Part shown: positions 1 through 27,199 of the stretch, piece by piece
Layout of the letters: each line of letters begins with the position of its first letter
How positions within the stretch are numbered: the first letter of the stretch is position 1
Assembly (NCBI RefSeq): GCF_016859285.1
Contig: NC_053416.1
Coordinates: forward strand, 13,651,501-13,715,500
DNA length: 64,000 nucleotides
Direction: 5' to 3'
From: Xiphias gladius
Taxonomy: Eukaryota; Chordata; Actinopteri; Istiophoriformes; Xiphiidae
Notes under the pieces: generated by a model
The model's input: only the letters and a program-made list of their open reading frames with translations
Told to the model about the DNA's origin: nothing
Databases searched by the model: none
Program-made: the position numbers and the translations under genes

Positions 1-1080
1 ACTACTTGTCTGACATACTTGATTGTTTTTGATAATGTTTACAGAATAACTGTTTTTAATGGCTCCTACAGTACATATTTGAACTTACGGAACAAATTTA
101 GTGTTGACATGATGTAAACATTTGCTGCCCTAAAAACATACACAGGAATGAATAACCGGACAGTTCATACCAAATAAATATTACTTGTGTGACATACTGT
201 TTAGACACTCACTTTCTTGATTTGTTTATTGGGTTATGTAACAGGGGGCAGTGCAGATTAATAAACATGGCTTAAAACCTACTTCCCCTTCATAGCTTGC
301 TTCTAGGCTGTCCTTTAGAAAAACCTGGAGTTCAGGTCAGTGCTACTTTACAAATAACATGACTGGCTGAGAGGGCCAGTCATACACACACAAACACAGA
401 ATGTTTGTGTGTGTATATAAATGTGTGACATAAAATACCTGAGTAATAGATGAAGTTGTCTTTCCACTATTAAGTCTTAGTAAATGTAGCAGAGTAAAAA
501 ATTGAGCATTTCCCTCCGATATGATAGAGTATAATATATCAAAATGAATATACATATTCTGTATATAAGTATTAAAGAAAAATACTCACATAAATTCCAG
601 TACTGACCACCTCTGCAAGATCCCATTAAAAGAGAACTGGGGTTCTAATGAGTCTCTGTTTCTCATCTTATATGCAGGGGTGCAGGTAAGGAATTAGTGG
701 ACTCAGACTGAGCCATTATTTAGCAACACTCCCTGTATTAAGACCAGTCAATCAGTTTGAGAGTGGTAGCATGTTCTAATCCCGAGCTTTAAATTTAAAT
801 ACTGAGGCTGTCGATTTGGTTTGCATATGTATTGTGCCTTCAAATTACTTTCATTACGCTGCTCCTGCGCTGCCAGAGACAGGGCTAGCACTTGGCTATA
901 AACTAAGGTATCTTAATTCTCCAAATAAAATATGATCTCAGTGACATCTTATTTGATTTTTTAAAATTATGAAATCCTGTACAGTTTTGTTATGGTCAAA
1001 AGTCTAAGGAAGACCTAAAAAAAATTGTGATGGAAATAATGCTGAAACCTCAGAGGGAAAACTTCGCAGAGTGATTAGAG
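1..1080. other. upstream intergenic DNA, no gene seen
   Basis: This stretch is AT-rich, with only short chance open frames that match nothing I recognise. In the human order the gene on this side would be CAMLG, so part of this could be its 3' flank, but nothing in the sequence confirms that. I see no structured repeat beyond a short CA/TG patch at about 385 to 415. Confidence 0.5.
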
Positions 1081-1294
1081 AAAAGAGAGTTGAGTGCGTA
1101 TTTGGATTCGCCGCTCCGACCTCCCGCCGCGGGGCGGCGCGCTACTCTGCCGACGCCACAAGTTTGTGACTTGAACCGTCGCAGTTTTCATACGTACAGG
1201 TTCAAAGACACAAACAACCCCTCACCGTGCAACAGTAGTTACAATCTGTGAACCCACTTTCGCTGTTTAAAAGACCTAACTTTGTGGAATAGTA
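1081..1294 (+). promoter_or_regulatory. ddx46: ddx46 promoter and 5' UTR region
   Basis: A short GC- and CpG-rich island at about 1108 to 1160 stands out sharply from the AT-rich surroundings and lies about 140 bp before the ddx46 start codon. This is the usual layout of a TATA-less housekeeping promoter. The transcription start cannot be placed exactly. The 5' UTR probably lies between about 1170 and 1294. Confidence 0.6.
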
Positions 1295-14632
<13,338 letters not shown>

Positions 14633-15052
14633 AGGAGAAACCAAGGATTGTTGGAGGAGTTTCCATTTGTCAACAGTCTCCTGTCATCTCTACTGTTTCA
14701 TCGGATTGGTTGAAGAATATTTTAGTCTATATTTTTTAAAAATGTTAACTTCAATAACATAAGTTTAGTGTCTGTTATTTGTTTTTATTCTTCATCTTTT
14801 CCCCTTAGTTTCCTCTGTGCTCCACTTGATTTTCCAGTGATTTTCATACCAACACATCAGAAATACCAAAATATGATTCTGTTTTCATATTCTGTCATCA
14901 TCAAACCATCACAATTCTAAAATAAGCTAACTAAAATATGTCTTTAGTTTTAAGACACATTTTATTTATTGTTATTTTTTTTGGTCAGATTACACCAGCC
15001 ATTGTCTTTATGAAGCAATCCTATGATGAAAGACGTTTTTACTTTCCCTCAG

Positions 15053-15058
15053 AATAAA
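15053..15058 (+). promoter_or_regulatory. ddx46: ddx46 polyadenylation signal AATAAA
   Basis: This canonical AATAAA lies about 420 bp after the ddx46 stop codon and before the GC-richer start of the next gene. It is the first canonical signal I see after the stop. It implies a short 3' UTR and leaves only about 350 to 450 bp to the c5orf24 transcription start. Confidence 0.7.
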
Positions 15059-15299
15059 AACAATGTGTTGCTAAGGAAGTAAACTTGATGTGTACAGCTG
15101 TTTGCATGAACAAATGTGGTAGACACTGTGCACTGTTTCAATTATTCAATAGCCTTTCGTTTGTTTATTATTCATCAGCAGTGGGAGGCGCTGCTTGGAA
15201 AGCAGCGCAACTGTATTATGGCTCAGTTTTCTGGACAATAATATTAAAAGCAAGAGCAGGTTTTTTTGCGGCATTCTCAACGCTCGTTGGATGCAAATG

Positions 15300-15663
15300 A
15301 ACGGTTTTCTGGATTTTAAAGTGAAAACAGCGCTCGGATGTCAAGCTGGTTCGGGAGGGGGAAGGAGACGAACCTCTCTGCGCATGCTCAGACTGCGCTC
15401 CCTCGTCTTATTAATTTTTAATGGAAAATGGCTGCGTTTCTTATCCAAACCTCTGGAGCTGGGAATTAAAAACCAGTTAAAGCCAGTCGCGTCTCACTAG
15501 CGTTCGCACCGAGAACAATCCGATGTGGTGACGACACGTTAGCCGGCCGATGTCCTGTGGTGCGACAATATTTCGGGGGAAAATGGATCGACGCGAGCTT
15601 TGAGGGATGAAAGATCATTTTTCTCCTTAACCCTTTCTGCTCCGTGATCTGCGAACAATCGAG
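15300..15663 (+). promoter_or_regulatory. c5orf24: c5orf24 promoter and probable untranslated first exon
   Basis: The DNA becomes GC/CpG-richer here and carries an NRF1-like site, TGCGCATGCT at 15379 to 15388. A good splice donor (GAG|GTACAG) follows 15663. A first exon of about 100 to 250 bp ending at 15663 would splice to the acceptor just before 17094, which opens the coding exon 14 bases upstream of its ATG. The exact start site is inferred. Open frames across this block are not conserved-looking and are treated as chance. Confidence 0.6.
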
Positions 15664-16981
15664 GTACAGTAACCTTCGTGTCTAGCGTCGGTGGCAGGGG
15701 GGTGTATTTGGGTTGACCAAACGGCTTAGACGAGGGCTCCCAAATCAGCTGCTTGCGCACTTTTTCCGCTCTTTCGTCAAATTTTAACCCCCCCCCTCCT
15801 TCCCCTCTACAAACACCGTTATTCAGGCCAAAACGAGCCTTGTGCTGTAACGTTGCACGGGGGCAAAGTGACACGGAGAGCGGGAGGTTTTGTCGTCCGG
15901 GCGCAAAAGATGCGGAATCCCTGTGCATATTTTTTGTGAATGAATATTACTACAGACAGTGTAGTGTATGTGGTAGTAAAGTCCACACCTCCTTGCATCC
16001 TCAGTCCTCTTGTGCAGAGGAGGGAAGACGGGAGTCTCACCGGCAGCAGTCTGACTTTTTGCTTTTTTTTTTTTAAAAGTATTTATAGCGTCAGCGTATT
16101 GCTGAAATGGTACCACTTTCTGACGAGGCAGCATTTATAAAGGCTTTTTAACTTTAATTGATGGCTTTATCAATGGTCAACATGTCATTTACTAATGACG
16201 TGTAGCTCAGTTATAAGCTATTAATAACAACAGCTTTTGTGTCGCCAGGTTGTGGAGAATCCTCCTCCACCATGACAATTTGATTGTCTTTTTAGCTCTT
16301 TGATTCATTAAAGAGACCTGTCCAGAGGACTGTTTGGTCGACTACCCTCAGGGAAAGGGCTGCAGGACATCCGGACCCCGGTCCATTTGCAAAACTGCTT
16401 TTATATTCGTACAACATTCATATTCATAAATGGGCAGGTTTAATCAAAATCCGAAACAAGCAAAAGAAAACAGGGAGAAGTGTTTGGCTTGGAAAACCCA
16501 GCATAACGCAAAAAACTGAGCGTGAAACTGGATTTCAAGGCAGGATCATCAGGATGGCACCTTGAGTGGACAGGCACACATCCAGACACCTTGACAGTTT
16601 GAAAAAACAATGGAAAGGAGAACAGAATGTATTGCTAAAATTAGAAGATGCATGTCTGGATAACTTCCCCACCTCTGGTAAACAGCGGCGCACTGCTGCC
16701 TCCCCTAAACCATTCAGGACAGTCTCCCACGCATTGAATGAGACGGTCCCAAAGGAGACTAGGCCTAGACTTTCTTACGGCTAGGGCGTATTTAAACCCT
16801 GGACATTTTTAGGGCTTTCCCCCTTGCATGTCTTAGGCTTCGGACTTACCTAAACCCCAAGCCTGAGAATGGAAGGTTGTAAAGCCTTAAGTGTGTCCAG
16901 GTTTCTTTTCTTTGTGCAGGTCAAAATACTGACGTCTTCACGTTTTTTTGCGGAGTTGAAGAAGTTTCGCAGTTCGTCTGA

Positions 16982-17731
<750 letters not shown>

Positions 17732-20107
17732 AGGCTAAACGCTGTTTCTACTCACCCTCCATCAGTGGAATAAGAGTCCCATTTGTACAGGTTTCCTGCC
17801 AGATACTGGGGGGCGACAGTAATCTTTCCCAGTCTGCTGTGAGGCTGAGAGGAGGAGATTTTCGCTGATTTGTGTTGGTGTCATCTGTGTGCCTACCACC
17901 TGATATGATACTGTTTTTCAGTGCTACTGCTGGAGATCCATAGCCAGTGAAAGGTTTAACTACTCATTGCTGTATCTGTTTTCTTGGAAAAGTAATACCG
18001 GATGTTCATTGAGCAAGGGGGGTTTATCTTACTAACAACTGTAGCGGGAATTCCCGACAAGTTTAATTTCTAGTGTGCTATATGTAGCATTTTCACGTCA
18101 ACAAATGATTGAAAGATTCATTTAAAAATGTTTCGTTACTGTAAACAAAGGAGACCATTGTTGAGAAGATTGACAGCCACAGTTGTGTGAAATTTGCTGG
18201 GATGCTTTACAGCACAAAACAAGGACTAATTTTACTTTGTATGTCCATCACACTACAGTTTGCATATTATATTAGCTCATTTTGTTGGATATCGACTCTT
18301 GTTTTTGCTTTTCCACTTTAAACAAACACATGCAAAGCAGGAAAGAAGGAAAGAAAGGGACAAGCAGCAATGTAGTCTTTGCAGCAGGAAAGTTTGTTGG
18401 AAATGTGGCTTTTAATTTAAAAAACAAAATGCTATATGTAGAACCTTTTATGTGTCACATTTGTAAAATGAGAGGCATAAACACTGGATTCAAGTCTTTA
18501 GTTTGAGTGTCTGCATTTGGGCAGACTCAAGAGTTACAGTTGGGGTTAAGTGCCTTGCTCAATGGCACTTCAGTGATAGATGTACAGATAATCCCCCAGG
18601 CTAGCAGCTCTCCAATACTGAAATCTAGTTAATATAACCTTTTCCACTCAGCTCCAGACTTAACACATGACAAACATGACTCCTGCTAATAAACTCTTAC
18701 TGTTTACTCTCTGAAGGTCACCTCACAAAATGTTTACATATTATTTGCATGCAAATGTTATCATAAAAGCTGAGTCAATTTACAGATTCTTGTGAGAAAT
18801 CCAAGTCCGAACTAGTGTTTTTTTTTGTTGTTTTTTTTTTAACCTAAAAGTATAGAACTAAAAATGCATAAACTTTTGCAGCAACTCAGTTCACCTCCTG
18901 CTTTTTCTTACAACCTGCTTCAAAAATCTGTTAATGTGGACTGCAGTTGCCTCATTTGCTCAGTAGTCGCCATGGAAAGGTTGTCTGTGGGCAAACAGGT
19001 GGATGAACAGTTTTATATGTTCCGCTCGGTACTTGACTGCTCTTCATAAAAGTAAAATTTGAGGTAGATCATCTCGGCCACCAGACAGCTCAAAACCCCT
19101 ACTCGCCCCTACTTTCCCATTCCCACAGTGGACTCACTGTGGAAATGGGAAATTTGGTAGTGTACTCCTGGTAGAAGTGGTTTCTCTGGTCCCATTTTGT
19201 CAGCTTGCCATGGGTTGGTTGCTGCTACAGATACCAAAATTACATGTTTTATAACTGTTTGTTTCTGTACACAATCCAATTTTTTTTTTTTTAGATTTGC
19301 ATGATACAGAATTCTCCAAAATTTTCAAAAGCATCTGTGTTTAATTTTGTCTCACCTTAAAGCAGCATAACAAAACTTTTCTTAAATAAAATACAGTCTT
19401 AAATTAGCAACATTTTGATTTAAATCAGGTATTATCTGATCAAAGAATGAGCATACAAGACTAAAAAAATTTGACCTTGTATTCAGTTCAAACTTTCGAT
19501 ACCTGACAATGTTTGATTCCTGTTGCTACAGACACATTTTGTTTGGTTTCCAAAGTATTGAAACACCCAGCCTTAATCTTGTCCTAAAATGTCTCTTGGC
19601 AATATATCTAAAAATTTATTTTGTGGTTACCATCCAAGCTGACTAAATTTTGTGATTTTTGTTGTAATGTCCCAACTCATACAACAAAATCTGGCCTAAT
19701 CAGGTCAGTTTTGTACCTCTGTGACTTCTCATATATGTATATATTGAGAGAGACTACATTGCTTTACTTAAAAGAGACGCTTTGTAATTTTGTCTTGTCA
19801 CATTGTAGGGAAAGTCTGTCACCCATAGAAATACTCGGTATCTTTTGTGCTATACATCAAGACCACTGGTTGCATTATTTAGGCTAAACAAGGATACGAA
19901 AAACTTACTTAAGGAGCAAAATTCAAGTACAAATAACGGTAGATTTTGCTTTAATGTTACATTTGTCCCAAGTAAATGAGCAGACTGATATTCAAAATAT
20001 CAGCCTTGTAACATGAATGTGTCGCTGAATGCACTGACTATGATTGATATGGCAGTAACATTGTAGTTGTAAACTTTTTTACACAAACTATCTTTAAAAA
20101 AACATTT

Positions 20108-20133
20108 ATCATTATTATTATTATTATTATTAT
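20108..20133. repeat. (ATT)n microsatellite
   Basis: About eight ATT triplets lie in the c5orf24 3' region. Confidence 0.85.
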
Positions 20134-22538
20134 CATTTATTTGATGTGATATTCGTGTGACAGACATTTATATACAGTAAAGCCTCAAATATGTTATTGG
20201 TGTCCTTGTTCACAGATCAGCAGACACTTACAAGACACGTGTTTTGATTTACAATTTAATGCTGAGGAAGTTATCGTGAACAAATGAGACCATCACTGAG
20301 AAGGCTGCCCCGCCGCTGCTGGCCCCTATTGCCGCGTTTTTACACTGTGAGCCATTAGGTTAAACATGGTGGGAAATCTGCAAACAGAGGGCGCTGTTCC
20401 CTCCGGAGCGAAAGCCCGTAGCCGTCAGAGATATCAGAAGCAGATCAAAAGAGTCAACGGTGAATAGAAAGATTAGTTCCGGCATGTTCATCCTTGTCAA
20501 CACACGCCGGAGAAGAACAACTCATAGCCACATTTGTGGAGACTTGCGGAGCATCTATAACCACTACCACAGGTGTGTGACGGAGACAACAAGCCAACTC
20601 AGTCATGGTCTCATCGTTGTTAATGATTTCACCAAGTTATACCAGAGTTTTAAGAATCTGACTATTATGTCTGGATTTTTTAATTTCTACATGTTACTTC
20701 TTACTTTGCACAGTCACTTGAACAATAACGGTATCTGTCAGTATTTCAAAGGAGTAATCGCAAGGTCAAGTCATGTCTTGACTTTTTAATGTTGCTATTT
20801 ATTACGTTTTTTAGGTACATTATCAGATCCCTGTAGGGCACTTGAATCTGACTGTTGGGGAAGGTGGTGTTTTTGTGAAATGTTGATGTAACATGAAATC
20901 CTTTACTTCAAACAGGCTTAAGGAAGCAATGAGGAGATGCAATAGTTTTATTGGTTTGATATTTCACAACATGCTTAATGCATAGTAAATACAGTCAATC
21001 ACAAATGGTCAAATATGATTTTGATCCAAAATAACCGGTCGGCTGTTGGACTTCTTGCCACTGTGTTGTATTCAAGTTTTCAGCATTTGGCAAATGAGGT
21101 TTTGTGTAGTCTTACAACTTGCCCCGATGAACATTCAGTCTTTGGTATTAGTGATCTATTGAGAATTCAAATCCTGAGAGTGAAGAAATAGTACATCTTG
21201 ACTGAGTTGCTCTCTCATGACAAAATTTTAAATTGTTAAATATAGTGCAATAATTTGTTGTATGTATTGTACTGTGGAAACTTTGATACTATCACTTTTT
21301 ATTATTGTTGTATTTTGATACTGGTGTACAAGGCCTTTTATCACTTGTTTTGATGATGTGTGTAGTGTTAACAGAGGTGACTGAAACGTCACATACAAAC
21401 ATCCTTTTCATCCTCCTTTACCAAAGAATATGATGTTATCCAACTGTAGGCATTTATACTATTTGATTTGAATATTCCAACATCTCACAAAATAACCTTA
21501 GCATGAAAACTCCTGTATACAATGTAAATGAAAAAGCACTTGGAGACAGCTATCACATATAAGATCAATACAAAACCTTTGAATAAATGTCGCGTCTGGA
21601 GCGCTAACCATGCCGGTGTACGTGTTTCGCAGTTCAAATGATTGACGTAACAGTATATGGAATGCATTGTAAATTGCAATACACTGACAATGTAAACTTA
21701 GTTCCTTACATTTCTTTGTTTTTATATCCATCTGTCAGTCTACATTGGAAGAGCTCTCTTTTTGTATGGAATTCTTATGTAGCCATGTTTGATATGTAAC
21801 TGACCATTTTTTGTTGAGGTAACGGCTGACGTGATGCCTGGCCGTCTCACATCCTGAAGTATGTGTCCTTCTTTTTCAGTTTTGTATTTTATTTTCAATC
21901 ATTTGTTTTTTTTTTTTGTTTTTTTTTTTTAAGGTTTTAGAGTCACACAGTAAGATGGAGCCTAATAAGATTAACATGCTGGTAGGATGCACTGTTCGCT
22001 CCATCTGCCTTTTTCACAGCAGATACTTTGAGATGTCACGTGTTTTAATTCCATTTAGCTGCTTCAGTTTCAGGGTCCTGGTGCTGTGCCTGCTAGCTCA
22101 CTGTCACACTGTCATGGCTCACTGGGACACCTAACTAGCTCATTACTGTTCCTAGACACAGCTTCAGAACTTATCTGCTCTGAAAAAGGCCATCTTCTAG
22201 GTAGCCTCTGCTGCATAGCGTCTGACACTTAATGAGGCTTTCTTACTGAATAACTGAAACATGTTTTGCGTTTTTTTCCTCCATATCCTTGGCTAATGGA
22301 CTGTCTACTGTCGCTTCAACAGCTGCAGCTCCAATAAGGCTCTGACAGTGGGCTAGTTTGCCCGGCAGCTGCTCCGCAGCTAGCTGCGAAGGCCCGTGGA
22401 GGTCTTGATCTTGTTTAAAATGTTGTTTGGTGAAAAAATTAACCCTAAAATAAATTAAATAACAACAAATTAATTTTTTTTTTTCCGTCTCTAGCATATA
22501 GAGTGAACAGCATGATGTCCTGTTGAGAAAGCTTAGCT

Positions 22539-22635
22539 TAGCCTGGCTCCAGACCTCCTGAATTGCTGCCCTCGTGTCAGATTTGTTCAGCGATTCAGAG
22601 AAACAACATGGCAGTTCAGTCTGATTATCAGGCTA
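22539..22635 (+). repeat. short MITE-like repeat, copy 1 (about 97 bp)
   Basis: The element runs from tagcctggctccagacctcc to tctgattatcaggcta. Its ends form a short inverted repeat (tagcctg / caggcta). A related copy lies in the opposite orientation at 27778 to 27879. The two share about 20 bp at one end and nearly 30 bp at the other, with a diverged centre. Confidence 0.65.
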
Positions 22636-23974
22636 GACAAGGATATGTTGTAGGTCTGGACTTTTAATAATCTGTGTTACTACAGATGTGATTTTGAATG
22701 ACGTTTTCATGACGTTTTCTTCAGGAGAAGAACACAAAGGTTTTGGTTTCACTTAGGCTCTCTGTGGCTTTATGGGATGTATTGTTGTTGAATGCTTACA
22801 AAATGACGTCGTATTGACTCGGTTAATATTAGGAGTTGCACAAAGTTTATTATCCAGTGCAGTAGCAGTAGATATTAATTTAGCTTAGAATATGGAGATA
22901 AAACGCCAGGAACATGTTTCAGCTTCAGACCGATGAAAGAAAAAGTGAGTTATAAATGTTGGTTTGGCTACGTCAGGGGGAGAGGGACTTCTAAAAGCGG
23001 ACTGATCAGCATCGAGCTGCTTGAAGTGCATTTCGTACATTTAGACAGGGATTAGAGATGGCTGTGGTCAGACAAGTGTTTGACATGGTTAAGGTTTTGG
23101 TAAGAATGTAAGCAGGACTTCCTTCACCATAAGAGCACCTGAACAACACATCGGTTTTGTGTCATATTATGTCAGACATTTGGCTTTCTGCACCGTTCAC
23201 AGACTTGTTCTAAATGGTGAAAATCCGAGACCCTGAGATGATGACAGTGCAATGACCGATGCATTTGCCAGCATGTTAGGTGTAACCTCAGAGCACCCTC
23301 AAAGTCTGTGTACATCTGTTTCACTATGTAGCTCTGAGTTCTCATCTAAAATATTTTTGATAAATGTATGGATAAGGTGTAAGAATTTATATGCTATATT
23401 TCTTTTCTGAATTTTGTTTACCTGATGAAAGGCACTGACGTTCTGGATCAAGACCCCCTGAGGAGGACATCGCAGGAGGGACAAGGGGTTAAAGGATGAT
23501 TATAGAGGGTGGAAAACCGAAAATAGACTCAAGTGGTTATTTTATTGACATTCCTGTCATTTTTAGCTGTAATCTTTCAAGTTAAATCAACACTTACACA
23601 AGGCACAGATACTAATGGTTGTGTTTTCTTTATTGTTTTTTGAGTGATTTTTTTGTATCACTATCTTCAGCATTAAATCAACACATGGTCTGTTGTCTGT
23701 AGATGATGATTTAAAAGAAATATTATCTCACATTTTGGGTGTTTTTGAGAAGATGTGAAGCCCAGTTCTTCCTAAAGTGTGATTGGCGAAGCCTGTAAAG
23801 CTTTGTATAATTCCCATTTTATTCCTGCATGATTGTTGTGGAATGTTCAAAAGTTGTGTAATAAATCTGAAAGTAAAACAGTCTGTTGAAAACTTTCCTT
23901 GAATTCTTGTCCTTAGCAAAACAGTCAATATTAAAAAACTTGCATGCATTTTATGATTTTGCCATTTCTGGTAA

Positions 23975-24110
23975 AGTAACCCGTCGCCTCCACCAAAGGT
24001 TATTGACTGCCTTCATCAATCTCCCCGTGTGTTTATCTGCTACCAAACATCCTTAAAAGCTAATTGATTTTAAAGAAATTTTGGATGAAAAAGAGAGATT
24101 TTTGTGATAC
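23975..24110. repeat. possible interspersed repeat fragment
   Basis: 'gcctccaccaaaggttat', followed by 'tgtttatctgctacc' and 'aagaaattttggatgaaa', resembles a degraded copy of a widely dispersed animal repeat that begins with a 'gcctccgccaaggaggttat' phrase. Divergence is high, so the match is tentative. Confidence 0.4.
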
Positions 24111-24249
24111 CATGATAGTGAAAGTAAGAATACAGAACATTTTAGGTTAAAATATGTTTGGCAAAAGTGTAGCCATTTTTATTAACATTTACAAATTTAC
24201 ATTTATGTTTCAGATAATGTTAACATAAAAAAATGAATTTAAAAAAAAG

Positions 24250-27190
24250 TAAGTTTTTAAGATCTCTGAAAATCCCCAAAGAATCTCTAACTTTGTGGAA
24301 GAATTTTATTTAAAAAAGTGTACTCTGAACTAAATAACAGTCATAGGTCATCTTGATTTTTTTTCTTCGAGAAAAAAATGAGGCACGAAGTATTGGCAAA
24401 ACTCAGAAAGAAGCTTGTGATCAAGCTTTGTCCCTAGAAGAACTGAAAAACAATATTAGTCAATTGAAAGATAATAAATCCCCAGGTAATAATGGCCTTA
24501 CTGGCAAATTTTATGAGGTATTTCAAGATCATGTTTCTGAATTTTTACTGTATGTTTTTCGGGATGTGAAGGAATTTTCTTTAAGTCTGTATTGTCTTGG
24601 GCTGTATTGTAAGGGCCTACACACAAGGTTATTCAAAGGTCACCATAGTTCACAGCTGCTCCATTCCGTCATCCGTGGCCATAGCAACCAAAGCTACAGC
24701 AGGGCCATGGAGATAAGCAGGAGGAGGAAGATGTAAACATGCAGGATAAGTAGGTGTCACCGTAAAGTCTCGTGGACATTGAGTTAGTTATTTGTCTTCC
24801 CTCTTTATTAAGACAGAAGTCGAGTTAGGTCGGACATAAGTTGATGTTTAGATTTAGGTATCCAATAGAATCGTTACACACATATATATAAAAGATGTAG
24901 TTAGAAGAGAGAATAACCTTTTATGGACGTATAGTCTGCAACATGTTAATCTGTGCCATGTGAGGATGTATGGTGAGGATTCATGGGTTTAAGTATACCC
25001 TTCCAAGGACAGCCGGCAGATTTGGGGTGGCACGATACAAGTTAAATTGTTAACACTGTATTGCTCATCACTCTTCTCCTTGATGCATCAAGCTGCAATA
25101 ACTGCTTTTGCTTGAGACACGGGGTTTCTGCCGAGAACTCCATCACAAGGGAAGCTATAGAAGTTTGTAAGCTTCCCTTAACTATGTGCCACAGTTTAAT
25201 TACCTTGATACTGAAACCCAATAAGGATCTGTTACTGCTTGATAATTGGAGGCCCATAACCTCACTTAATAATGATGCAGAAATAATGAATTGTTGGCTC
25301 ACATCTTTGCACAGAGACTAAACTTATGTTTAGACACAACTAGAGATGACTATCAGTCTGGTTTTATGCAAGGAAGACACATCTGTAACAATACTGGACT
25401 GATCTTAAATTTGACTCACTATAAGGATTACATATCAGACAACAGTTACATTTTATTTATAGACATACATAAAGCCATTGACACTGCAATACACAATCGT
25501 ACATTTGATGTATTGGAATTTTTTTGGCTTTGGTCAATTCTTCAAAAGGGTGTTACAAACTTTGTATAGTGACTGCAGTAGCTCAGTTTAACTTCCATGG
25601 GGAACCACTCGTAGGTTCAGCATTTCCAGAGGTATAAAACAGGGAGGTCCTGCGGCTCCATTTTTGTTTCTTTTAGTCATGCAAATAATGGCCTTTCATA
25701 TGCGTAATGATTCCTTGCAAGGCATCAAAATATTCAGAAAAAAGAAATCAAATGTTGTCAGCTAGCTGATGATAAGGCTATCTTTTTAAAGGATGAAAAG
25801 CAGGTTAAAAAATGACTCTAAACATTAAAAAATGCACCCTTTTTCCACTTAAAGAGGACAATATTCATACAACAGAATTTGAAAGGTATTCCAGTTAAAG
25901 AGGAAGTAATATATTTAGGAATTTATATCAGTAAAAATCACCTAGACAGAGTACAGTCAAATGTACAACCCCTCATTCCAAAAGTTAAAGGTATAAAGGT
26001 ATATGTGAGAGTTACTTTATCCAAAACTGAAGAATTATCATATTTAATTTATCCAGCCAAAGTATTAGGTGTTCCAAAATCTTTTATTAAAAAATACTCT
26101 ACCTTATTCAACTTTATATGGAAAAACAAGCCTCACTATTTAAACAGAAATATCTTATGTAATTCATACAATCAATGAGGCTTAAATGTGCTTGATTTCC
26201 ATAAATCTAATATAATTTTTCAACTTCAAGTGGATTAAACATTATATTAAAAGTAAAAAAAATTATAGTAGTTAATTCCAAATTTTATCTTTAAGAAAAA
26301 GGCAGCATAGAGTTTCTTCTTAAATGCAATTTTGATGTAAATAAACTCCCTCTTCAGTTATCTAATTTTCACAGACAGCCTCTAACACAATTTCTCTCCC
26401 CACAAACATTTGATATAGAATAATGAAAATATAAAGTGTAAAAAAGTCAATCTTCCATGTTAAATGGGTCTAAAACAATATTTTGCTTATGTCACAATTG
26501 ATTGATGAGAAAGGTCACTTATTTACATCCACTGAATTCCTAAAGACATTTGTTATCCCAATACCTGCACGAGCATTTGATGCAGTACCTGCATTTTTTA
26601 AAAGACTGTTGCAAGGCAGCAATGTGTCTAATGAACAGTCAATGTTTGAGACAGAGGCTTTGTTAAATGGCATCAAATTAAGGATGACAATTATAATGAC
26701 AGATTTTTTAGACAAATGATATATTGCCTAGCAACTTGATTTGGACTTACTATAACAAATATTTTGCCAAAAATAAAGTTATTGGAGTGTATTTTAAAAT
26801 TATGCATTTAATCTATCCAACAAACTTTCTATAAAAAAATGTAAAAATTATAATTTTTTTAAAAATTACTTGCACAGAAACAATTCACTAGATTTATTTA
26901 ATGAATGCAATAATGTTAAATTCCTCTGAACTGATGTTAAACATGTATTTGATATGTTATGCTGGACTACGATAAATTTACAGAAAAGAGATGTTATTCT
27001 TTAGTGTGGGAAAAATGATCTGGACAGGAGTCATGTCTTTATTTGAAATCTTCTCATTTTATATGGTAAGTTTTATATCCATAAATGCAAATGGTCTGAA
27101 AGGTACATTTTTTCTTGCTGTTGTTCTTTTATTGTTATTAAGTGTATTCCTCGTGTTTTTGTATTCTTTTATGATGGCTGAATAAAAGAA
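24250..27190 (+). mobile_element. degraded Tx1/L1-like LINE (reverse transcriptase and C-terminal region)
   Basis: This is a 5'-truncated non-LTR retrotransposon in + orientation. Conceptual translation across frames shows the reverse-transcriptase series in order: LKDNKSPGNNGLTGKFYE (about 24465), LILKPNKD and DNWRPITSLNND (about 25205-25280), DDYQSGFMQGRHICNN (about 25345), ILFIDIHKAIDT (about 25450), GIKQGGPAAPFLFLLVMQI (about 25630) and LADD, the active-site box (25762-25773). Further on come an IWKNKPHYLN block (about 26120) and ICNLLILYGKFYIHKCKWS near 27040-27100. Stops and frameshifts interrupt it many times, so it is inactive. The 3' end is near 27190, close to an AATAAA. The endonuclease domain is absent. 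Confidence 0.88.
24585..25145. mobile_element. about 550 bp of foreign sequence inside the LINE
   Basis: The LINE reading frame stops being recognisable after VFRDVKEF (about 24575) and resumes at about 25150 (KLPLTMCHSLITLILKPNKD). Only about 10 to 15 residues of a normal LINE are missing, so about 550 bp has been inserted. The insert has no reading frame I recognise, and I could not find a clear target-site duplication. It could be a solo LTR, a DNA-element relic or a local duplication. Confidence 0.5.
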
Positions 27191-27199
27191 GTCTGGAAA

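Larger units (their letters stand above)
17732..24240 (+). other. c5orf24 3' UTR and downstream DNA
   Basis: No second gene is recognisable in this AT-rich 6.5 kb. The human gene has a multi-kilobase 3' UTR, so much of this may be transcribed. Candidate AATAAA signals include 18688-18693, 19385-19390 and 23860-23865; which is used cannot be told. A slightly GC-richer block lies at about 20280 to 20580. Poly-T/A tracts occur at about 18820 to 18841, 19279 to 19293 and 21907 to 21930. A phrase near 18545 ('gttaagtgccttgctcaatg') matches a motif scattered through teleost genomes. Confidence 0.5.

Noticed and set aside
15195-16140. Several overlapping open frames (up to 129 codons) around the c5orf24 promoter.
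   Set aside because: They result from a GC-rich, stop-poor promoter and 5' UTR region. Frames on both strands overlap and none has a recognised motif.
27061-27185. A FISINANGLKG-like frame that resembles the start of a LINE endonuclease, suggesting a second, 5'-intact LINE.
   Set aside because: The same bases in another frame read FICNLLILYGKFYIHKCKWS, a conserved C-terminal block of this LINE type, and continue directly from the upstream LINE. The endonuclease look is a frame shadow.
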